Positions 1 through 9,926 of a stretch of 64,000 bases of DNA are shown piece after piece. Origin of the DNA: Shewanella violacea DSS12 (lineage in GTDB: Bacteria; Pseudomonadota; Gammaproteobacteria; Enterobacterales; Shewanellaceae); the NCBI RefSeq assembly GCF_000091325.1, contig NC_014012.1:2834824-2898823 (forward strand), given 5' to 3'. Every line of letters begins with the position of its first letter. Position 1 is the stretch's first letter. The position numbers and the translations under genes are program-made. The notes beneath the pieces were generated by a model that was not told the origin of the DNA, searched no databases, and saw only the letters and a list, made by a program, of their open reading frames with translations.

Positions 1-523
1 CCGCGAGTTCAATCGAGTCATATATGGCCGGAGATTTACTGCTCTTATTGAGCATACGAAGATGACTGGCGAAGCTGTTTCTTAATCTTAGATTATTCTT
101 AGAGGCAGACTCGTATAATGGGCTAATAGCCTCCAGCAGTATCAGCTTTTCCACTCGTTCAGGAAAAGCTGCTGTGTATGCTGCGGCGACTATGCCACCT
201 AATGAGTGGCCTATAATACCTTCGAGTACGTTTTCTTCCTTGAGCTTGTTAATTAACAGCTCCAGATCATAGAGGTAATCTATCCAATGTAATGGGTATA
301 ACCCAGGTCTATGGTCCGAATAACCATGGCCTGGCCAATCGATAGCCAAGATCTGGAATTGGGGTAAGAGCCGAGCCAGAGGCTCGAAGCTATTGGCATT
401 ATCTAACCAGCCATGCAGGGCTAATAATAAGGGTTTATCTGAGCTTCCCCAACGACGTCCGGATAAACGTATATGAGGTAACTGAATCTCGACTTCATTT
501 TCCCCATCCCAAGCATGCCGCAT
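1..523 (-). CDS. Alpha/beta hydrolase, C-terminus cut by window edge
   Basis: The minus-strand reading frame starts at the ATG at 523 behind a GAGG-type ribosome binding site and runs off the left edge after about 174 codons. I see the oxyanion-region LHGW at residues 36-39, the DWPGHG stretch at 62-67 and the nucleophile elbow GHSLGG at 105-110, with Ser107 the expected nucleophile. These are hallmarks of the alpha/beta-hydrolase fold. The acid and His of the triad lie outside the window. No signal peptide is visible, so a cytoplasmic esterase or hydrolase of unknown substrate is the safest call. Confidence 0.85.
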   Translation of the reverse strand, partial: MRHAWDGENEVEIQLPHIRLSGRRWGSSDKPLLLALHGWLDNANSFEPLARLLPQFQILAIDWPGHGYSDHRPGLYPLHWIDYLYDLELLINKLKEENVLEGIIGHSLGGIVAAAYTAAFPERVEKLILLEAISPLYESASKNNLRLRNSFASHLRMLNKSSKSPAIYDSIELA

Positions 524-546
524 AAAACCTCATGTATCTTGTTAGT

Positions 547-574
547 AAAAGACGCCCCTTTCGGAGCGGGCGCA
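547..574 (-). terminator. Intrinsic terminator after the methyltransferase-like gene
   Basis: On the minus strand a GC-rich hairpin (GCGCCC with GGGGCG) is followed by TCTTTTAC. It sits about 35 bp past the stop of the 608-1438 gene and before the hydrolase gene. Confidence 0.6.
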
Positions 575-607
575 ACAGTGCCATAGTTCACTTCAGATGT
601 CAGGTGT

Positions 608-1438
608 TTATTGACTGTTTTTAATAAATTTTAGTGTCATGCGATCACTCTCACCTATGTCTAAGTATTTTTCTTTATCAAGATCTTCTAAGGCCAGACT
701 TGGCGGCAAGGTCCACACACCTTGAGGGTGATCTTTGGTGTCTTTATTGTTGGCATTAATCTCCGACTTAGCCACTAAACTAAAGCCCACTTTTTCGGCT
801 AATGCGATGACTTTATCTTCATCCATATAACCCGTTTTAGCATCCATGCCAGCCTTGGATCTGTGTTCAACTACGCCAAAAGTCCCACCTGATTTTAGCA
901 CTCTAAAGGCTGATTCAAATACTGGCTGTAATTGGCCTTTCATTGCCCAGTTATGTAAGTTCCTAAATGTCAGCACCACATCGACACTGGCATCACTACC
1001 AAGTTTATAATGTGCTGGCGGATCGAACGTCACTGTAGTTGCTTTACCAAGCTGAGTACGATTATCTTCTAGCCAGGTTTCAAACCGCTTACCCGCTTTA
1101 GCCTTATAACCTTCACGCTGCTTCACATCGGCAGGATTAGCATCGAAGTTGCCAGCAACATACTGGCCATCATCAGCCAAATAAGGGGCTAATATCTCAG
1201 CATACCAACCTCCACCAGGCCAAAGCTCGATAACAGTATCACTTGGATTAATATCAAAAAACGTTAAGGTCTCTAACGGATGGCGAAAGCCATCTCGACT
1301 GGCGTTTTTATCCTGTCTAAAATCACTGTCAACCACTTGCTGTAAACCGCTAGTTTCATGGCCATCAGAATGGGCTAAGGCATTAAAACTCAGTGTGGCT
1401 CCGACGAACATACCTGCCACAAACATGTTATTTCTCAT
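608..1438 (-). CDS. Exported class I SAM-methyltransferase-like protein
   Basis: A 276-aa protein with a typical Sec signal peptide (hydrophobic residues 5-20, likely cleavage after ALA near residue 22). Residues 71-80 (ELWPGGGWYA) match the SAM-binding motif I region of Rossmann methyltransferases. A later DVVLTFRNLHNW stretch (about 153-164) and an LKSGG turn resemble the post-motif regions. This fits a family of predicted periplasmic methyltransferases (COG4798-like). SAM is not normally available in the periplasm, so the activity is uncertain. The start ATG at 1438 has GGGAAG upstream. The gene appears monocistronic. Confidence 0.75.
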   Translation of the reverse strand: MRNNMFVAGMFVGATLSFNALAHSDGHETSGLQQVVDSDFRQDKNASRDGFRHPLETLTFFDINPSDTVIELWPGGGWYAEILAPYLADDGQYVAGNFDANPADVKQREGYKAKAGKRFETWLEDNRTQLGKATTVTFDPPAHYKLGSDASVDVVLTFRNLHNWAMKGQLQPVFESAFRVLKSGGTFGVVEHRSKAGMDAKTGYMDEDKVIALAEKVGFSLVAKSEINANNKDTKDHPQGVWTLPPSLALEDLDKEKYLDIGESDRMTLKFIKNSQ

Positions 1439-1586
1439 TATTGCTTCCCTGTAAATTAGTCAATCATAAATTGGACTTGACTAAACTAGCAGCAGATAAC
1501 TCAAAATCCAAGTGTGTTTACCCGGCCAGAGGCAGGCTTATAGGCAGGACGAGGAGAGAAAATGTAACAAAAAGATAATGAATGGA

Positions 1587-2303
1587 TTAAATCGGTTGTG
1601 ACGTCTTAGATGCGGCCCTATCGACACGCTGCCAACAAAGAAAGATCATCAGGGCGCTGAAGGCTAACCAGATAAATACCCAGATCCAGGCTGGGATCCA
1701 AGTGGCACTGGCCAACATGGCCGCATCACCTTTGCCATTGAGACCGAGTAAGACGGTGGGACTTGCGAGAGCATTTAGCATGATCATCAGCGCCATGACC
1801 CTAAGGCCACTGCCCATATAGCGGTTTTTATTTAATTTAAGTGGCAGAAGGAAAAGCACGGCTAGACTGGCCAAAATGCAGATAGTCAGCAGATCCCGTC
1901 CCCATAATAAGGTGGTCAATATGACTGCGCCCCCTAATAGGGCGAAGCTCACTCTTATGCCTCTGGGCCAAGTCGCTAGAATAAAGATTAGATAGCCCCA
2001 GAGGGCCGCACCAAAATAACCGCTGAACCCTATGACAACAGACCAGCCGCCTTGGCTGAAACACAAACCTGCACCGTTAGGAAACAGCTGTATATGACTG
2101 ACTGCGCCACCGGTTAATAAAGTGGCCAGACCATGGGATAATTCATGAAAATAGCTCTCGAGCCATTTAAAAGGAACACTGATGAAAGGTAGGCGTGTGA
2201 TGAGCAAGGCGATTAATAGTTCGACTAAAAATCGTCCCCGACTTGGGGCGCCAGTGACAGCTAGGTTTAGCTGATTATCCAGTGTGCTGGGCTGATTATG
2301 CAT
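1587..2303 (-). CDS. M50-like membrane zinc metallopeptidase
   Basis: About 238 residues with several hydrophobic segments. HELSH at residues 53-57 is a perfect HExxH zinc motif set in a membrane-proximal helix, as in M50B-type peptidases. I do not see a clear second zinc-ligand motif, so activity is unproven. I prefer the ATG at 2303, which overlaps the stop of the upstream gene (2296-2298) by 8 bp. The TTG at 2318 is the alternative. The overlap implies translational coupling with the upstream small gene. Confidence 0.65.
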   Translation of the reverse strand: MHNQPSTLDNQLNLAVTGAPSRGRFLVELLIALLITRLPFISVPFKWLESYFHELSHGLATLLTGGAVSHIQLFPNGAGLCFSQGGWSVVIGFSGYFGAALWGYLIFILATWPRGIRVSFALLGGAVILTTLLWGRDLLTICILASLAVLFLLPLKLNKNRYMGSGLRVMALMIMLNALASPTVLLGLNGKGDAAMLASATWIPAWIWVFIWLAFSALMIFLCWQRVDRAASKTSQPI

Positions 2304-2679
2304 AGGTATCGATTCCAACCATCAGCTGAATGGCTTCTCTCTCGGCCGCATGTTGATTGGTTAGGTATTGGGCCACTGCACCTTCGCTAGCTTGAGTATG
2401 CTGATCATATTGCAGCTTGGCGCCTAAACGGGAGGCCAATTGCTCGGGTGTCGGTGACAGTAGATCCACGGCCAGAGCAGCTTCACTTATTCCCGACGCT
2501 AACACGCCCTCCCTCGTCGATTCAGCCTGAGATAAGGCTTGAAATTGATCAAGCTGCTCGACTCGAGTTAAACTGTCAACTCGATTATCGGCATTGGGTT
2601 TTATAGCGTCTAAGGATGCCGGTGCGATACTCGGTGCCCCAGACTTGAACAGGTCGAAATGATTGGTTTGGATCTGCAT
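2296..2679 (-). CDS. Hypothetical 127-aa protein, coupled to the M50-like peptidase
   Basis: A soluble protein rich in Ala, Gln and Ser with no signal peptide or membrane segment. The ATG at 2679 lies just downstream of a GGGGGAG-like ribosome binding site. Its stop overlaps the start of the downstream peptidase gene, so the two are probably one transcript. I do not recognise the family. Residues 75-110 look helical. The low-complexity N-terminus suggests a loosely conserved accessory protein. Confidence 0.55.
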   Translation of the reverse strand: MQIQTNHFDLFKSGAPSIAPASLDAIKPNADNRVDSLTRVEQLDQFQALSQAESTREGVLASGISEAALAVDLLSPTPEQLASRLGAKLQYDQHTQASEGAVAQYLTNQHAAEREAIQLMVGIDTYA

Positions 2680-2763
2680 ATAACTCCCCCTCCCTAGGCA
2701 CCATTAATCATTGCATCGATGACGGTTAACAGATTTAGCTTACCTTAAAAACAGGTATAAGCC

Positions 2764-3483
2764 CTACTCACGTCCCGGTAATTTTTTCCAGGTTACCGTG
2801 TCTCGAACATACACAGGTGCAAGTTCATCGACTGAGGTCGATAATCCTTGAGTATAACCCTGTTTTGCTAACGCTAACATAGATTTAGCATCGGGAAACT
2901 TGATGTTATCGGCAGACACTAATTCATTTGAGAGTTCAAGCAGTTGCGGATAAGTATCGAATCCGGTACCAGTAGCAAGGATAGCACCTTGGGTATCTGG
3001 CGCTAAGGTCACTAAATCCGGCGCTATCACCACCTCAGAGCTAACGGGCTCCGCAATGCCGTCTTTAACCACGAACTGACACCAATACACCTCACCCATC
3101 CTGGCATCTATGGCGGCGACAATTTGCTCGCCACCTTGGTCCTCATACACGGCTTGTGCCATGGTCTGTAAACTAGATAAACCTATAACCGGGATATCTT
3201 GCCCTAAGGCCAGTCCTTGGGTCATGCTGGTACAAATACGGATCCCGGTAAAACTGCCTGGCCCGCGGCCATAGGCGATAAGATCCACAGCAGAAATCTT
3301 GATATTTGCTTGGGATAAGACACTATCGACCATGGGCAATATACGCTGGCTATGTTCACGTGGCACAACCGCCAATTCATGATATGTCTTACCGTTAACC
3401 ACCAGAGACGCCGAGCAAGACTCGGTGCAGGTATCAAGTGAAAGTATGGTGAGTTCATCGGAAGTTTTCTGTATATCTGTCAT
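2764..3483 (-). CDS. tsaB: tRNA threonylcarbamoyladenosine biosynthesis protein TsaB
   Basis: A 239-aa ASKHA-fold protein. The N-terminal ILSLDTCTESCSASL resembles the first nucleotide-binding-like strand, and the GRGPGSFTGIRI segment (about residue 73) is the signature of TsaB (YeaZ). TsaB is the partner or scaffold of TsaD and TsaE in making t6A37 of ANN-decoding tRNAs. The length matches the E. coli protein (231 aa). It lies 80 bp upstream of the 2296-2679 gene on the same strand. Confidence 0.93.
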   Translation of the reverse strand: MTDIQKTSDELTILSLDTCTESCSASLVVNGKTYHELAVVPREHSQRILPMVDSVLSQANIKISAVDLIAYGRGPGSFTGIRICTSMTQGLALGQDIPVIGLSSLQTMAQAVYEDQGGEQIVAAIDARMGEVYWCQFVVKDGIAEPVSSEVVIAPDLVTLAPDTQGAILATGTGFDTYPQLLELSNELVSADNIKFPDAKSMLALAKQGYTQGLSTSVDELAPVYVRDTVTWKKLPGRE

Positions 3484-3659
3484 CTCTTACCACAAATAAA
3501 AAGGCTAAAATCACGTCCCAAATAACCTAGGTAAGCGCTGCGAGACGATGTACAAGGCAAGCATTATAACCTATGTGAGAATCACTTGTCGGCGCTTAAG
3601 ATTGAAATTAACCCGCTAAACAGCGATTTGACGGCTAAAAATCAAGCGAAGTCCAGCTT

Positions 3660-4367
3660 CTATATAGCTTGTTTGATAAAATTGATTAACCAGCGGGCCA
3701 CTAATCTATCGTCGATGTTCGATGCCAGCGAGGCTATACCAGCTTGGATGCACTTCCTGGGGATACTCGCTCTCTTAGCCTGCATAAAATCATATGAATA
3801 ATCCTTACTGAACTCTGGATGGCCCTGAATCCCTAAAAAGTGCCCATTAATTTGTATCATGTAGAAAGGACAAAAGTCACTGGATGCTAAAATCTTCGAG
3901 CCTTGCGGCAACAGCTTCACTTGATCTTGATGACTCACCACCAAAGATATTTCATTTTGACCTTGGTGCATCCATTGCTGCACTACCTTAACCTGTGTGG
4001 TACTGACACCTAACCCCCAGCCTTTCGATGAGGTCTCAACCACACCGCCTAAGGCCTTCACTATCATTTGATGGCCGAAACAGATGCCGATTAATTTTTT
4101 ATTAGCTTGGTATAACTCGAGAACGAAGCCTTCTAGTTTGCTAATCCATTCATGAACATCATTGACTCCAAAACGGCTACCGGTAAGGATATAGGCATCA
4201 CATTCATGGATAGACAGGGGATATTGCCCCTCAGTCACACAATACACATTAAATTTAAGGTCTTTCTCTAGCGCCGCAAATAACTGAGTAAACATTTGAG
4301 GATAATTGCCATAGCTCTGCTGCAATTCTTCTGTCACATCATCACATTGCAATATGCCAATTATCAT
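3660..4367 (-). CDS. Class I glutamine amidotransferase (GMP-synthase-like)
   Basis: A 235-aa protein. GICFGHQ places the nucleophilic Cys at residue 96, and GHPEF gives the catalytic His183 and Glu185, so the full triad is present. The domain is stand-alone, without an attached synthetase, as in proteins annotated as GMP synthase-related or gamma-glutamyl hydrolase-like amidotransferases. I chose ATG 4367 because GGGGA lies 9 bp upstream. Extending to 4418 adds residues unlike the family. The substrate is unknown. Confidence 0.8.
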   Translation of the reverse strand: MIIGILQCDDVTEELQQSYGNYPQMFTQLFAALEKDLKFNVYCVTEGQYPLSIHECDAYILTGSRFGVNDVHEWISKLEGFVLELYQANKKLIGICFGHQMIVKALGGVVETSSKGWGLGVSTTQVKVVQQWMHQGQNEISLVVSHQDQVKLLPQGSKILASSDFCPFYMIQINGHFLGIQGHPEFSKDYSYDFMQAKRASIPRKCIQAGIASLASNIDDRLVARWLINFIKQAI

Positions 4368-5167
4368 ACTGTGTCCCCGACTTAGCAGCTTATGGCGATA
4401 TCCACCCCGCAAGCTCATCCATATTAATGCCTATGTCATTCGCCATAAACATGTCTTGCCTAAGTTCAAGCAGGCCTATGGAAACCTGAGCCCTCAAGAC
4501 TCAGTCAATCCACCAGCCTATGTCGACTATAGCTCACCAAATGAGTCTTCATGACCCATGGCAGCTAATAAGTTTAACTAAGGTCGATGTTAAAGCCCTG
4601 TGCAATAAGTTCAGCAACATATTTACCCCAGATGAAACAGCACTAAGCCACTCAGGGACGACTCAAAGTGGAAAAAATCAGCTAAACGTTCGAAAGTTAA
4701 TGCTTGGATAGGACGAGGAAATCGACAAGGCGCTCCTGTCTCTTAGCATCTCTTTGTTTAGTGCTACACCAGTGCGCGAGTTAAACTTGAATCGACACCA
4801 GGCAATACGCTATTTTGACCTATTTACCAATTATGATAATTCCCGCAGGCTTGTTAAGTTTAAGGTGAGATATCGCGCTCATGGCTAAAAAGCTGCCGAG
4901 CGAAATACAAATATGCCACCGCTCCCCTACATTAATCACTTTTTTACTCAATCTGCCGATAATTCTCTAAAAACCTGTTCAGAATATAATGTTAAACATT
5001 GTTTATATGACAGAACTTAAAACCATGACTTAAGGTATGATATACAACAAGATATTCAGACATTAGATCAATATTTAATAAGTCTATGTCACGAAGAAAA
5101 GATCATGCTGTGAAAATATCAAGTGATTGATAGCAAAGTTAACACTGCATTAATTAAGGAACGAGTA
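4368..5167. other. 800-bp interval without a convincing gene
   Basis: No intact gene was found. Two short plus-strand stretches read like protein: 4399-4554 (ending PNESS, stop at 4552) and about 4640-4748 (a Lys/Arg-rich run ending GRGNRQGAPVS). They lie in different frames separated by stops, so they may be relics of a decayed gene. The last 200 bp are AT-rich and probably hold the ndh promoter. Confidence 0.3.
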
Positions 5168-6469
5168 ATGAAGTCATCATATCCAAAAATTGTCATTGTG
5201 GGTGGTGGAGCCGGTGGATTAGAGCTTGCGACTCAATTAGGCCATCGACTTGGCAAGAAGAATCGCGCCCAAATAGTGCTGGTCGATAAAAACAGAACCC
5301 ATATCTGGAAACCTCTGCTCCATGAAGTCGCCACAGGCTCTCTCGATTCGTCTCTCGATGGCGTCGTTTACTCGGCTCATGCGGCTAAGCATGGTTATCA
5401 ATTTCAACTCGGCACCTTTTTCGATCTCGATGCCGAGAATAAATTGATTAAGGTCGCCCCAATCACAGATGACATGGGTAAGCTTCTCTTGCCTGAGCGT
5501 CAAATTAAATATGACAAATTAGTCATAGCAGTCGGTAGTGTAAGCAATGACTTCAATACTCCAGGAGTGAGAGAAAATTGCTTCTTCCTCGACTCTCACC
5601 AACAGGCAAATCGGTTTCACCATGCGCTCTTAGACAGCTTTACTCGTGTGCATCAATCTGAGTCCATCAATGAACTCAATATCGCTATCGTTGGCGGCGG
5701 AGCAACAGGAGTCGAGCTGTCGGCAGAGCTGTATCATGTGACTGAATTATTGAAGATCTATGGCCTGAGTAAGATGACCAAAGAGAAACTTAATATTCAT
5801 CTGATTGAAGCTGGACCACGCATTCTTCCCGCACTCCCCGAACGTATAGCCACCTCTGCAAGGCGTGAACTGAGCAAGCTGGGGGTAAATGTGATGGAAA
5901 ACACCCGCATCAGTGAAGCAAACGCAGCTGGATTTGTCACTGCCGAAGGTAAGCTAATCGAAGCGAACCTCATGCTATGGGCTGCCGGGGTTAAAGCCCC
6001 AGATTTTATCAAAAACATCGATATTTTTGAGTTAAATAGGGCTAACCAGATCATGGTAAAGGCTAACTTACTCAGCACCACCAATGATGATATCTATGTC
6101 ATAGGCGATTGCTGTGCCTGTCAACAAGCCGATGGTAGCTTCGTGCCCCCAAGAGCGCAATCGGCTCATCAGATGGCACAGTGCGTCGAAAAAAATATTC
6201 TTCATGAACTCAAGGGCAAGCCACTGGACTCTTATGTCTATGTGGATCATGGTTCTCTGGTCAACCTGTCCCAATTCAGCACTGTCGGTAGCCTGATGGG
6301 CAATTTAACCAAAAACAGCATGTTTATCGAAGGAAAGCTCGCTCGCTTGGTCTATATATCTCTTTATCGTATGCATCAACAAGCCATACATGGGACCTTG
6401 AAGACCATGACTCTCTGGCTGGCGGAAAAAGTGATGCGCGTCGTTAGACCACGGATGAAGTTGCACTAA
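5168..6469 (+). CDS. ndh: Type II NADH:quinone oxidoreductase
   Basis: A 433-aa FAD/NAD(P)-binding protein. The N-terminal GGGAGG (residues 12-17) binds FAD and a second GGGATG (176-181) binds NAD(P). The late YVIGDCCA segment followed by an AQSAHQ motif matches NDH-2 enzymes, where AQxAHQ contributes to the quinone site. NDH-2 transfers electrons from NADH to quinone without proton pumping and attaches to the inner membrane peripherally. ATG 5168 is preceded by AAGGAACGAG. The gene stands alone and converges with yoaA. Confidence 0.88.
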   Translation: MKSSYPKIVIVGGGAGGLELATQLGHRLGKKNRAQIVLVDKNRTHIWKPLLHEVATGSLDSSLDGVVYSAHAAKHGYQFQLGTFFDLDAENKLIKVAPITDDMGKLLLPERQIKYDKLVIAVGSVSNDFNTPGVRENCFFLDSHQQANRFHHALLDSFTRVHQSESINELNIAIVGGGATGVELSAELYHVTELLKIYGLSKMTKEKLNIHLIEAGPRILPALPERIATSARRELSKLGVNVMENTRISEANAAGFVTAEGKLIEANLMLWAAGVKAPDFIKNIDIFELNRANQIMVKANLLSTTNDDIYVIGDCCACQQADGSFVPPRAQSAHQMAQCVEKNILHELKGKPLDSYVYVDHGSLVNLSQFSTVGSLMGNLTKNSMFIEGKLARLVYISLYRMHQQAIHGTLKTMTLWLAEKVMRVVRPRMKLH

Positions 6470-6503
6470 TATCAATTGATATAATACGAGAATGAAATAA
6501 CTC

Positions 6504-6531
6504 TGACCCTTAAGCTAGCAGTTAAGGGTCA
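6504..6531. terminator. Hairpin between convergent ndh and yoaA
   Basis: TGACCCTTAA is repeated as TTAAGGGTCA with an 8-nt loop. There is no U-tract on either side, so it is a weak or Rho-assisted terminator at best. Confidence 0.35.
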
Positions 6532-6592
6532 GCTAAAAATAACGCGCCGTTCATGTATTAAATCATGGGCGACTCAGTTTGCCCCCTGATAA

Positions 6593-8539
6593 CTATTTAA
6601 TCTGTTGTAAAAAATCCACCACCTTGTCCATGTCTCGTGTACGACTCATAGGGGGAAGTGAGTTCAGAAATGCCTGACCATACTCACGATTAACAATACG
6701 GTTATCACACAAGATCAATACTCCCCTGTCTCTTTCATCTCGGATCAAACGGCCGACGCCTTGATTCAATGAGATGACCGCTTGAGGCAGGGAGATACTG
6801 GTAAAAGGGTCTCGTCCATCCCTAGAAACGCTCTCGGCTCTGGCTTTGTACAAGGTATCATTGGGTGACACAAAAGGCAGCTTGTCTATGATGACACAGC
6901 TGAGCAGTCTGCCACGCACATCGACTCCTTCCCAGAACGCACCTGTACCCAGTAAAACAGCATTACCAAGTTGCCTAAACTTCTTCATCAGGTTCTGTTT
7001 ACTGCCCTGTCCTTGAAGCAACAAGGGATAATGAATATGGCTTTGCAGCCTGACTGCCACGGCGTTCATCATCCTATGGCTGGTGAACAAGATGAAAGTT
7101 CGGCCTTTAGCCGCATTGATGGCTTTCACTGCAACATCGACTAAATCGCTCACCGCCGCCTCATGATTACTCACCTTAGACAGGTGACGCGGCACACATA
7201 GTAAGGCATGAGCTCGATAATCGAAGGGGCTGTCTAAAATTATCTGCTGGCTTTTATCTATGCCAAGCCCCTTAGTAAACAGGCTCAAGTCTTGATTAAT
7301 CTGTAATGTCGCCGACGTAAAAACCCAAGCCGTTTGACTATCGAAAAGGTTACGGCACTCTCTGGCAACGTTGATCGGCGAGATCCTCAGAATACAGTAC
7401 CTGTGACCGAAATCGACGCTATAGGCCGCTTGAGCATTTTCACACTGGAAAAAGACGGTCAACTTATTCGTCAACACATTGAGTTTTTCTTGCACATCAT
7501 CTAACGCTTGGCTTCGCCCCTGATGATTAGCAAGCAAGGACAGCAGTGACTCAAGTTCTTGTAACAGACTCCAGGAGTGTCCGGACAAGTCTCTGTTGCC
7601 CATCAAGACACGCCAGTCTGATTCGCCACTATCGAACACCTGATTATGCCAGTCTTGCAATTGGCTGATACACAGAGTCGTCAAGGTTTGAAGTTGCGGC
7701 GAGTCCCTTAATTCCAGGCGATAGATCTCCAGGACATGATTGAGTAACTCATTGAGGCTCCTGGTTGAGATCTGTTGACCAAAATAGGTAACGGCAATAT
7801 CGGGCAATAGATGAGCCTCATCAAATATCACCACATCTGAGTCGGGTAACAAGTCGGCAAAACCGGTATCTTTAAGCACTCTATCGGCAAAGAACAGGTG
7901 ATGATTGACCACTATGACTTTAGCATCCATGGCTCGAACGCGTGCCTTGCGGGTAAAACAAACATCATGATGGGGGCATTGTTTACCGGAACATTTTTCA
8001 CGGCTACTGGCGATAAGCGTTAATGCATCGGCATTCTCAGACACAGATGTTAATCCACCAAAATCACCATCTCGTGTCTGACCCGCCCACTGATTGATTC
8101 TAAGCAGGTCGTCTAACACCTTAGGATCCAGTGAGTCACAGCCTTCGAGCTGCTTATCTAACAAGTCTTGGCAGAGATAATTACTGCGGCCTTTTAACAG
8201 TGCCACTTTAGGAGAGAGGTCTAACATTTCCAGCAAGGCCGGGAGATCTTTAAAAAATAACTGTTCCTGCAGATTCTTACTGCCAGTACTCACGATAATC
8301 TGTTTACCGCTCAAAAGCGCTGGGATCAGATAGGCGAAGGTCTTCCCCACACCTGTACCCGCTTCTATGACGAGATTGGTCTTTTCAATGATGGCTGTAC
8401 TGACCGCTGCAGCCATCTGCTTTTGCACCAATCTAGGCCGATAAGCCCTAATATGTTTGGACAATACGCCACCATCATCGAAAGCTTGTTGGCTATCGAT
8501 GTGCAGTCTCTGGCTACTTTTGTTTGTTAAGACGTTCAC
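6593..8539 (-). CDS. yoaA: ATP-dependent DNA helicase YoaA (XPD/DinG family)
   Basis: A 648-aa superfamily 2 helicase. Walker A EAGTGVGKT lies at residues 59-67 and DEAH at 240-243. Cysteines at 123, 183, 188 and 194 have the spacing expected for the FeS cluster of the XPD/DinG group. A C-terminal QGVGRLIRDERDRG matches helicase motif VI. In E. coli YoaA acts with HolC in repair at stalled forks. The length is close to E. coli YoaA (636 aa). The ATG lies after a short leader and the gene is monocistronic. Confidence 0.92.
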   Translation of the reverse strand: MNVLTNKSSQRLHIDSQQAFDDGGVLSKHIRAYRPRLVQKQMAAAVSTAIIEKTNLVIEAGTGVGKTFAYLIPALLSGKQIIVSTGSKNLQEQLFFKDLPALLEMLDLSPKVALLKGRSNYLCQDLLDKQLEGCDSLDPKVLDDLLRINQWAGQTRDGDFGGLTSVSENADALTLIASSREKCSGKQCPHHDVCFTRKARVRAMDAKVIVVNHHLFFADRVLKDTGFADLLPDSDVVIFDEAHLLPDIAVTYFGQQISTRSLNELLNHVLEIYRLELRDSPQLQTLTTLCISQLQDWHNQVFDSGESDWRVLMGNRDLSGHSWSLLQELESLLSLLANHQGRSQALDDVQEKLNVLTNKLTVFFQCENAQAAYSVDFGHRYCILRISPINVARECRNLFDSQTAWVFTSATLQINQDLSLFTKGLGIDKSQQIILDSPFDYRAHALLCVPRHLSKVSNHEAAVSDLVDVAVKAINAAKGRTFILFTSHRMMNAVAVRLQSHIHYPLLLQGQGSKQNLMKKFRQLGNAVLLGTGAFWEGVDVRGRLLSCVIIDKLPFVSPNDTLYKARAESVSRDGRDPFTSISLPQAVISLNQGVGRLIRDERDRGVLILCDNRIVNREYGQAFLNSLPPMSRTRDMDKVVDFLQQIK

Positions 8540-8702
8540 TTTTCAGACGTAAGCTAGGTAATCAATGATGAATACAGCATTATCCCTGATTGGCATCTTG
8601 CTTCAAGTATCACTGACGTTATATCGGCCAACAACACGCAAAATGTCGCAAAAACACCCGATTAACGTGAATGAGATAAGCTGATAGCACTCAAAACCGA
8701 TA

Positions 8703-9926
8703 TTAGTCGATGAATGAAGCTTTAAAGAAGCCGACTAAATTCAGACTAAACTCCTCAGGTTTTATGCAGCGATCGATCTGGTCTTGGTATTTTGACAGAC
8801 TCAAGTCTATCTCCTCCATGGCGACGGTTTGTTTCAATCTGGCGTTGTAAAAAACACGCACACAAGGATTGAGTGGCTTACTCTTATTCAGTTTACTGAT
8901 TAAGCCAATTTTACCACTGCTAAGACGGACGAGTGTCCCCACAGGATATACGCCTAAACATTGAATAAACTGTTCCACCAGCGCCTTATCATAATAATCT
9001 GGCGACTCTTTAATCAGATGTTTAAAGGCGGTGATCGGATGCATAGCCGATTTATAAACACGCTCTGCAGTCATGGCATCATAGCTATCGACTATGGCGA
9101 TCATGAGGCCATATTCAGATATTTCATATCCCAGTAATTCATGTGGATAGCCAGTACCATCGATGCGCTCATGGTGCTCCGCAACCATACTGATGGCGAT
9201 ATCTGAGATCTCGGGGGTCTCTTCCAGTACTCTGAGTCCTAATTGCACATGCTCTTGCATCACTTCATATTCAACCCGAGAAAATTTTCCCGGTTTATTA
9301 AGTATCTCATCGGGTACCAGTACCTTACCGATATCATGAAGAAATGCGCCTAATGACAATTGCTCTATGGTTGGCTTATCGAAACCTAAGTGTTTGGCGA
9401 AAATGGTCATCAAGATACAGACATTCAGTGAGTGTTCTACCAGATACTCATCTTTGATCCGCAGCCGCGACATACAGGACAAGGCATCCTGATTTCTAAA
9501 TATCGAATCCACCATGGCATTGGTGCTCTCTTGAACACCTTCTACATCGATCACCTTGCCCTCAGTGATTGCAGCTAACATCTTGTGCTGTAATGCTTTG
9601 GCATTCTTATAGAGTTTGCTGGCTTGATTCATCTCCTGATCGAGGGAAGTCTTGGGCTTTTCTTGGCTCTTTTCTTTGAGCAATGCTTCTGAGCTAAGTT
9701 CAGGCAACACCTTATCTATCCGCTCTGTTTTCTTCTCCTTAGCCGGATCGACACAGACACGCTTGATCCCAGATCTAACGAGTTTGTTAACTCCTTCATC
9801 GTTGAGAATATAGCCTTCAGATTTAACACTCAGCTTGTCATTATCAGTAGAAATAGACACCACATACATGCCCGGCTTTAACTCACCGATAGCAATGTCA
9901 TCGAAAGAATTAAGCTTGGTTTTCAT
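8703..9926 (-). CDS. HD-GYP domain c-di-GMP phosphodiesterase with DUF3391 N-terminus
   Basis: A 407-aa cytoplasmic protein. Residues 1-140 form a DUF3391-like domain (GMYVVSIS near residue 20), followed by a charged linker. The HD-GYP domain has HDIG at 197-200 and HHERIDGTGYP at 251-261, the second with an intact GYP. All metal-binding residues I can check appear present, so it is probably an active c-di-GMP hydrolase. The C-terminal 70 residues resemble the usual tail of this class. There is no receiver domain. Confidence 0.9.
   Translation of the reverse strand: MKTKLNSFDDIAIGELKPGMYVVSISTDNDKLSVKSEGYILNDEGVNKLVRSGIKRVCVDPAKEKKTERIDKVLPELSSEALLKEKSQEKPKTSLDQEMNQASKLYKNAKALQHKMLAAITEGKVIDVEGVQESTNAMVDSIFRNQDALSCMSRLRIKDEYLVEHSLNVCILMTIFAKHLGFDKPTIEQLSLGAFLHDIGKVLVPDEILNKPGKFSRVEYEVMQEHVQLGLRVLEETPEISDIAISMVAEHHERIDGTGYPHELLGYEISEYGLMIAIVDSYDAMTAERVYKSAMHPITAFKHLIKESPDYYDKALVEQFIQCLGVYPVGTLVRLSSGKIGLISKLNKSKPLNPCVRVFYNARLKQTVAMEEIDLSLSKYQDQIDRCIKPEEFSLNLVGFFKASFID

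Noticed and set aside
1393..1578. Plus-strand 61-codon ORF
   Set aside because: It runs antisense over the start of the methyltransferase-like gene and is not protein-like.
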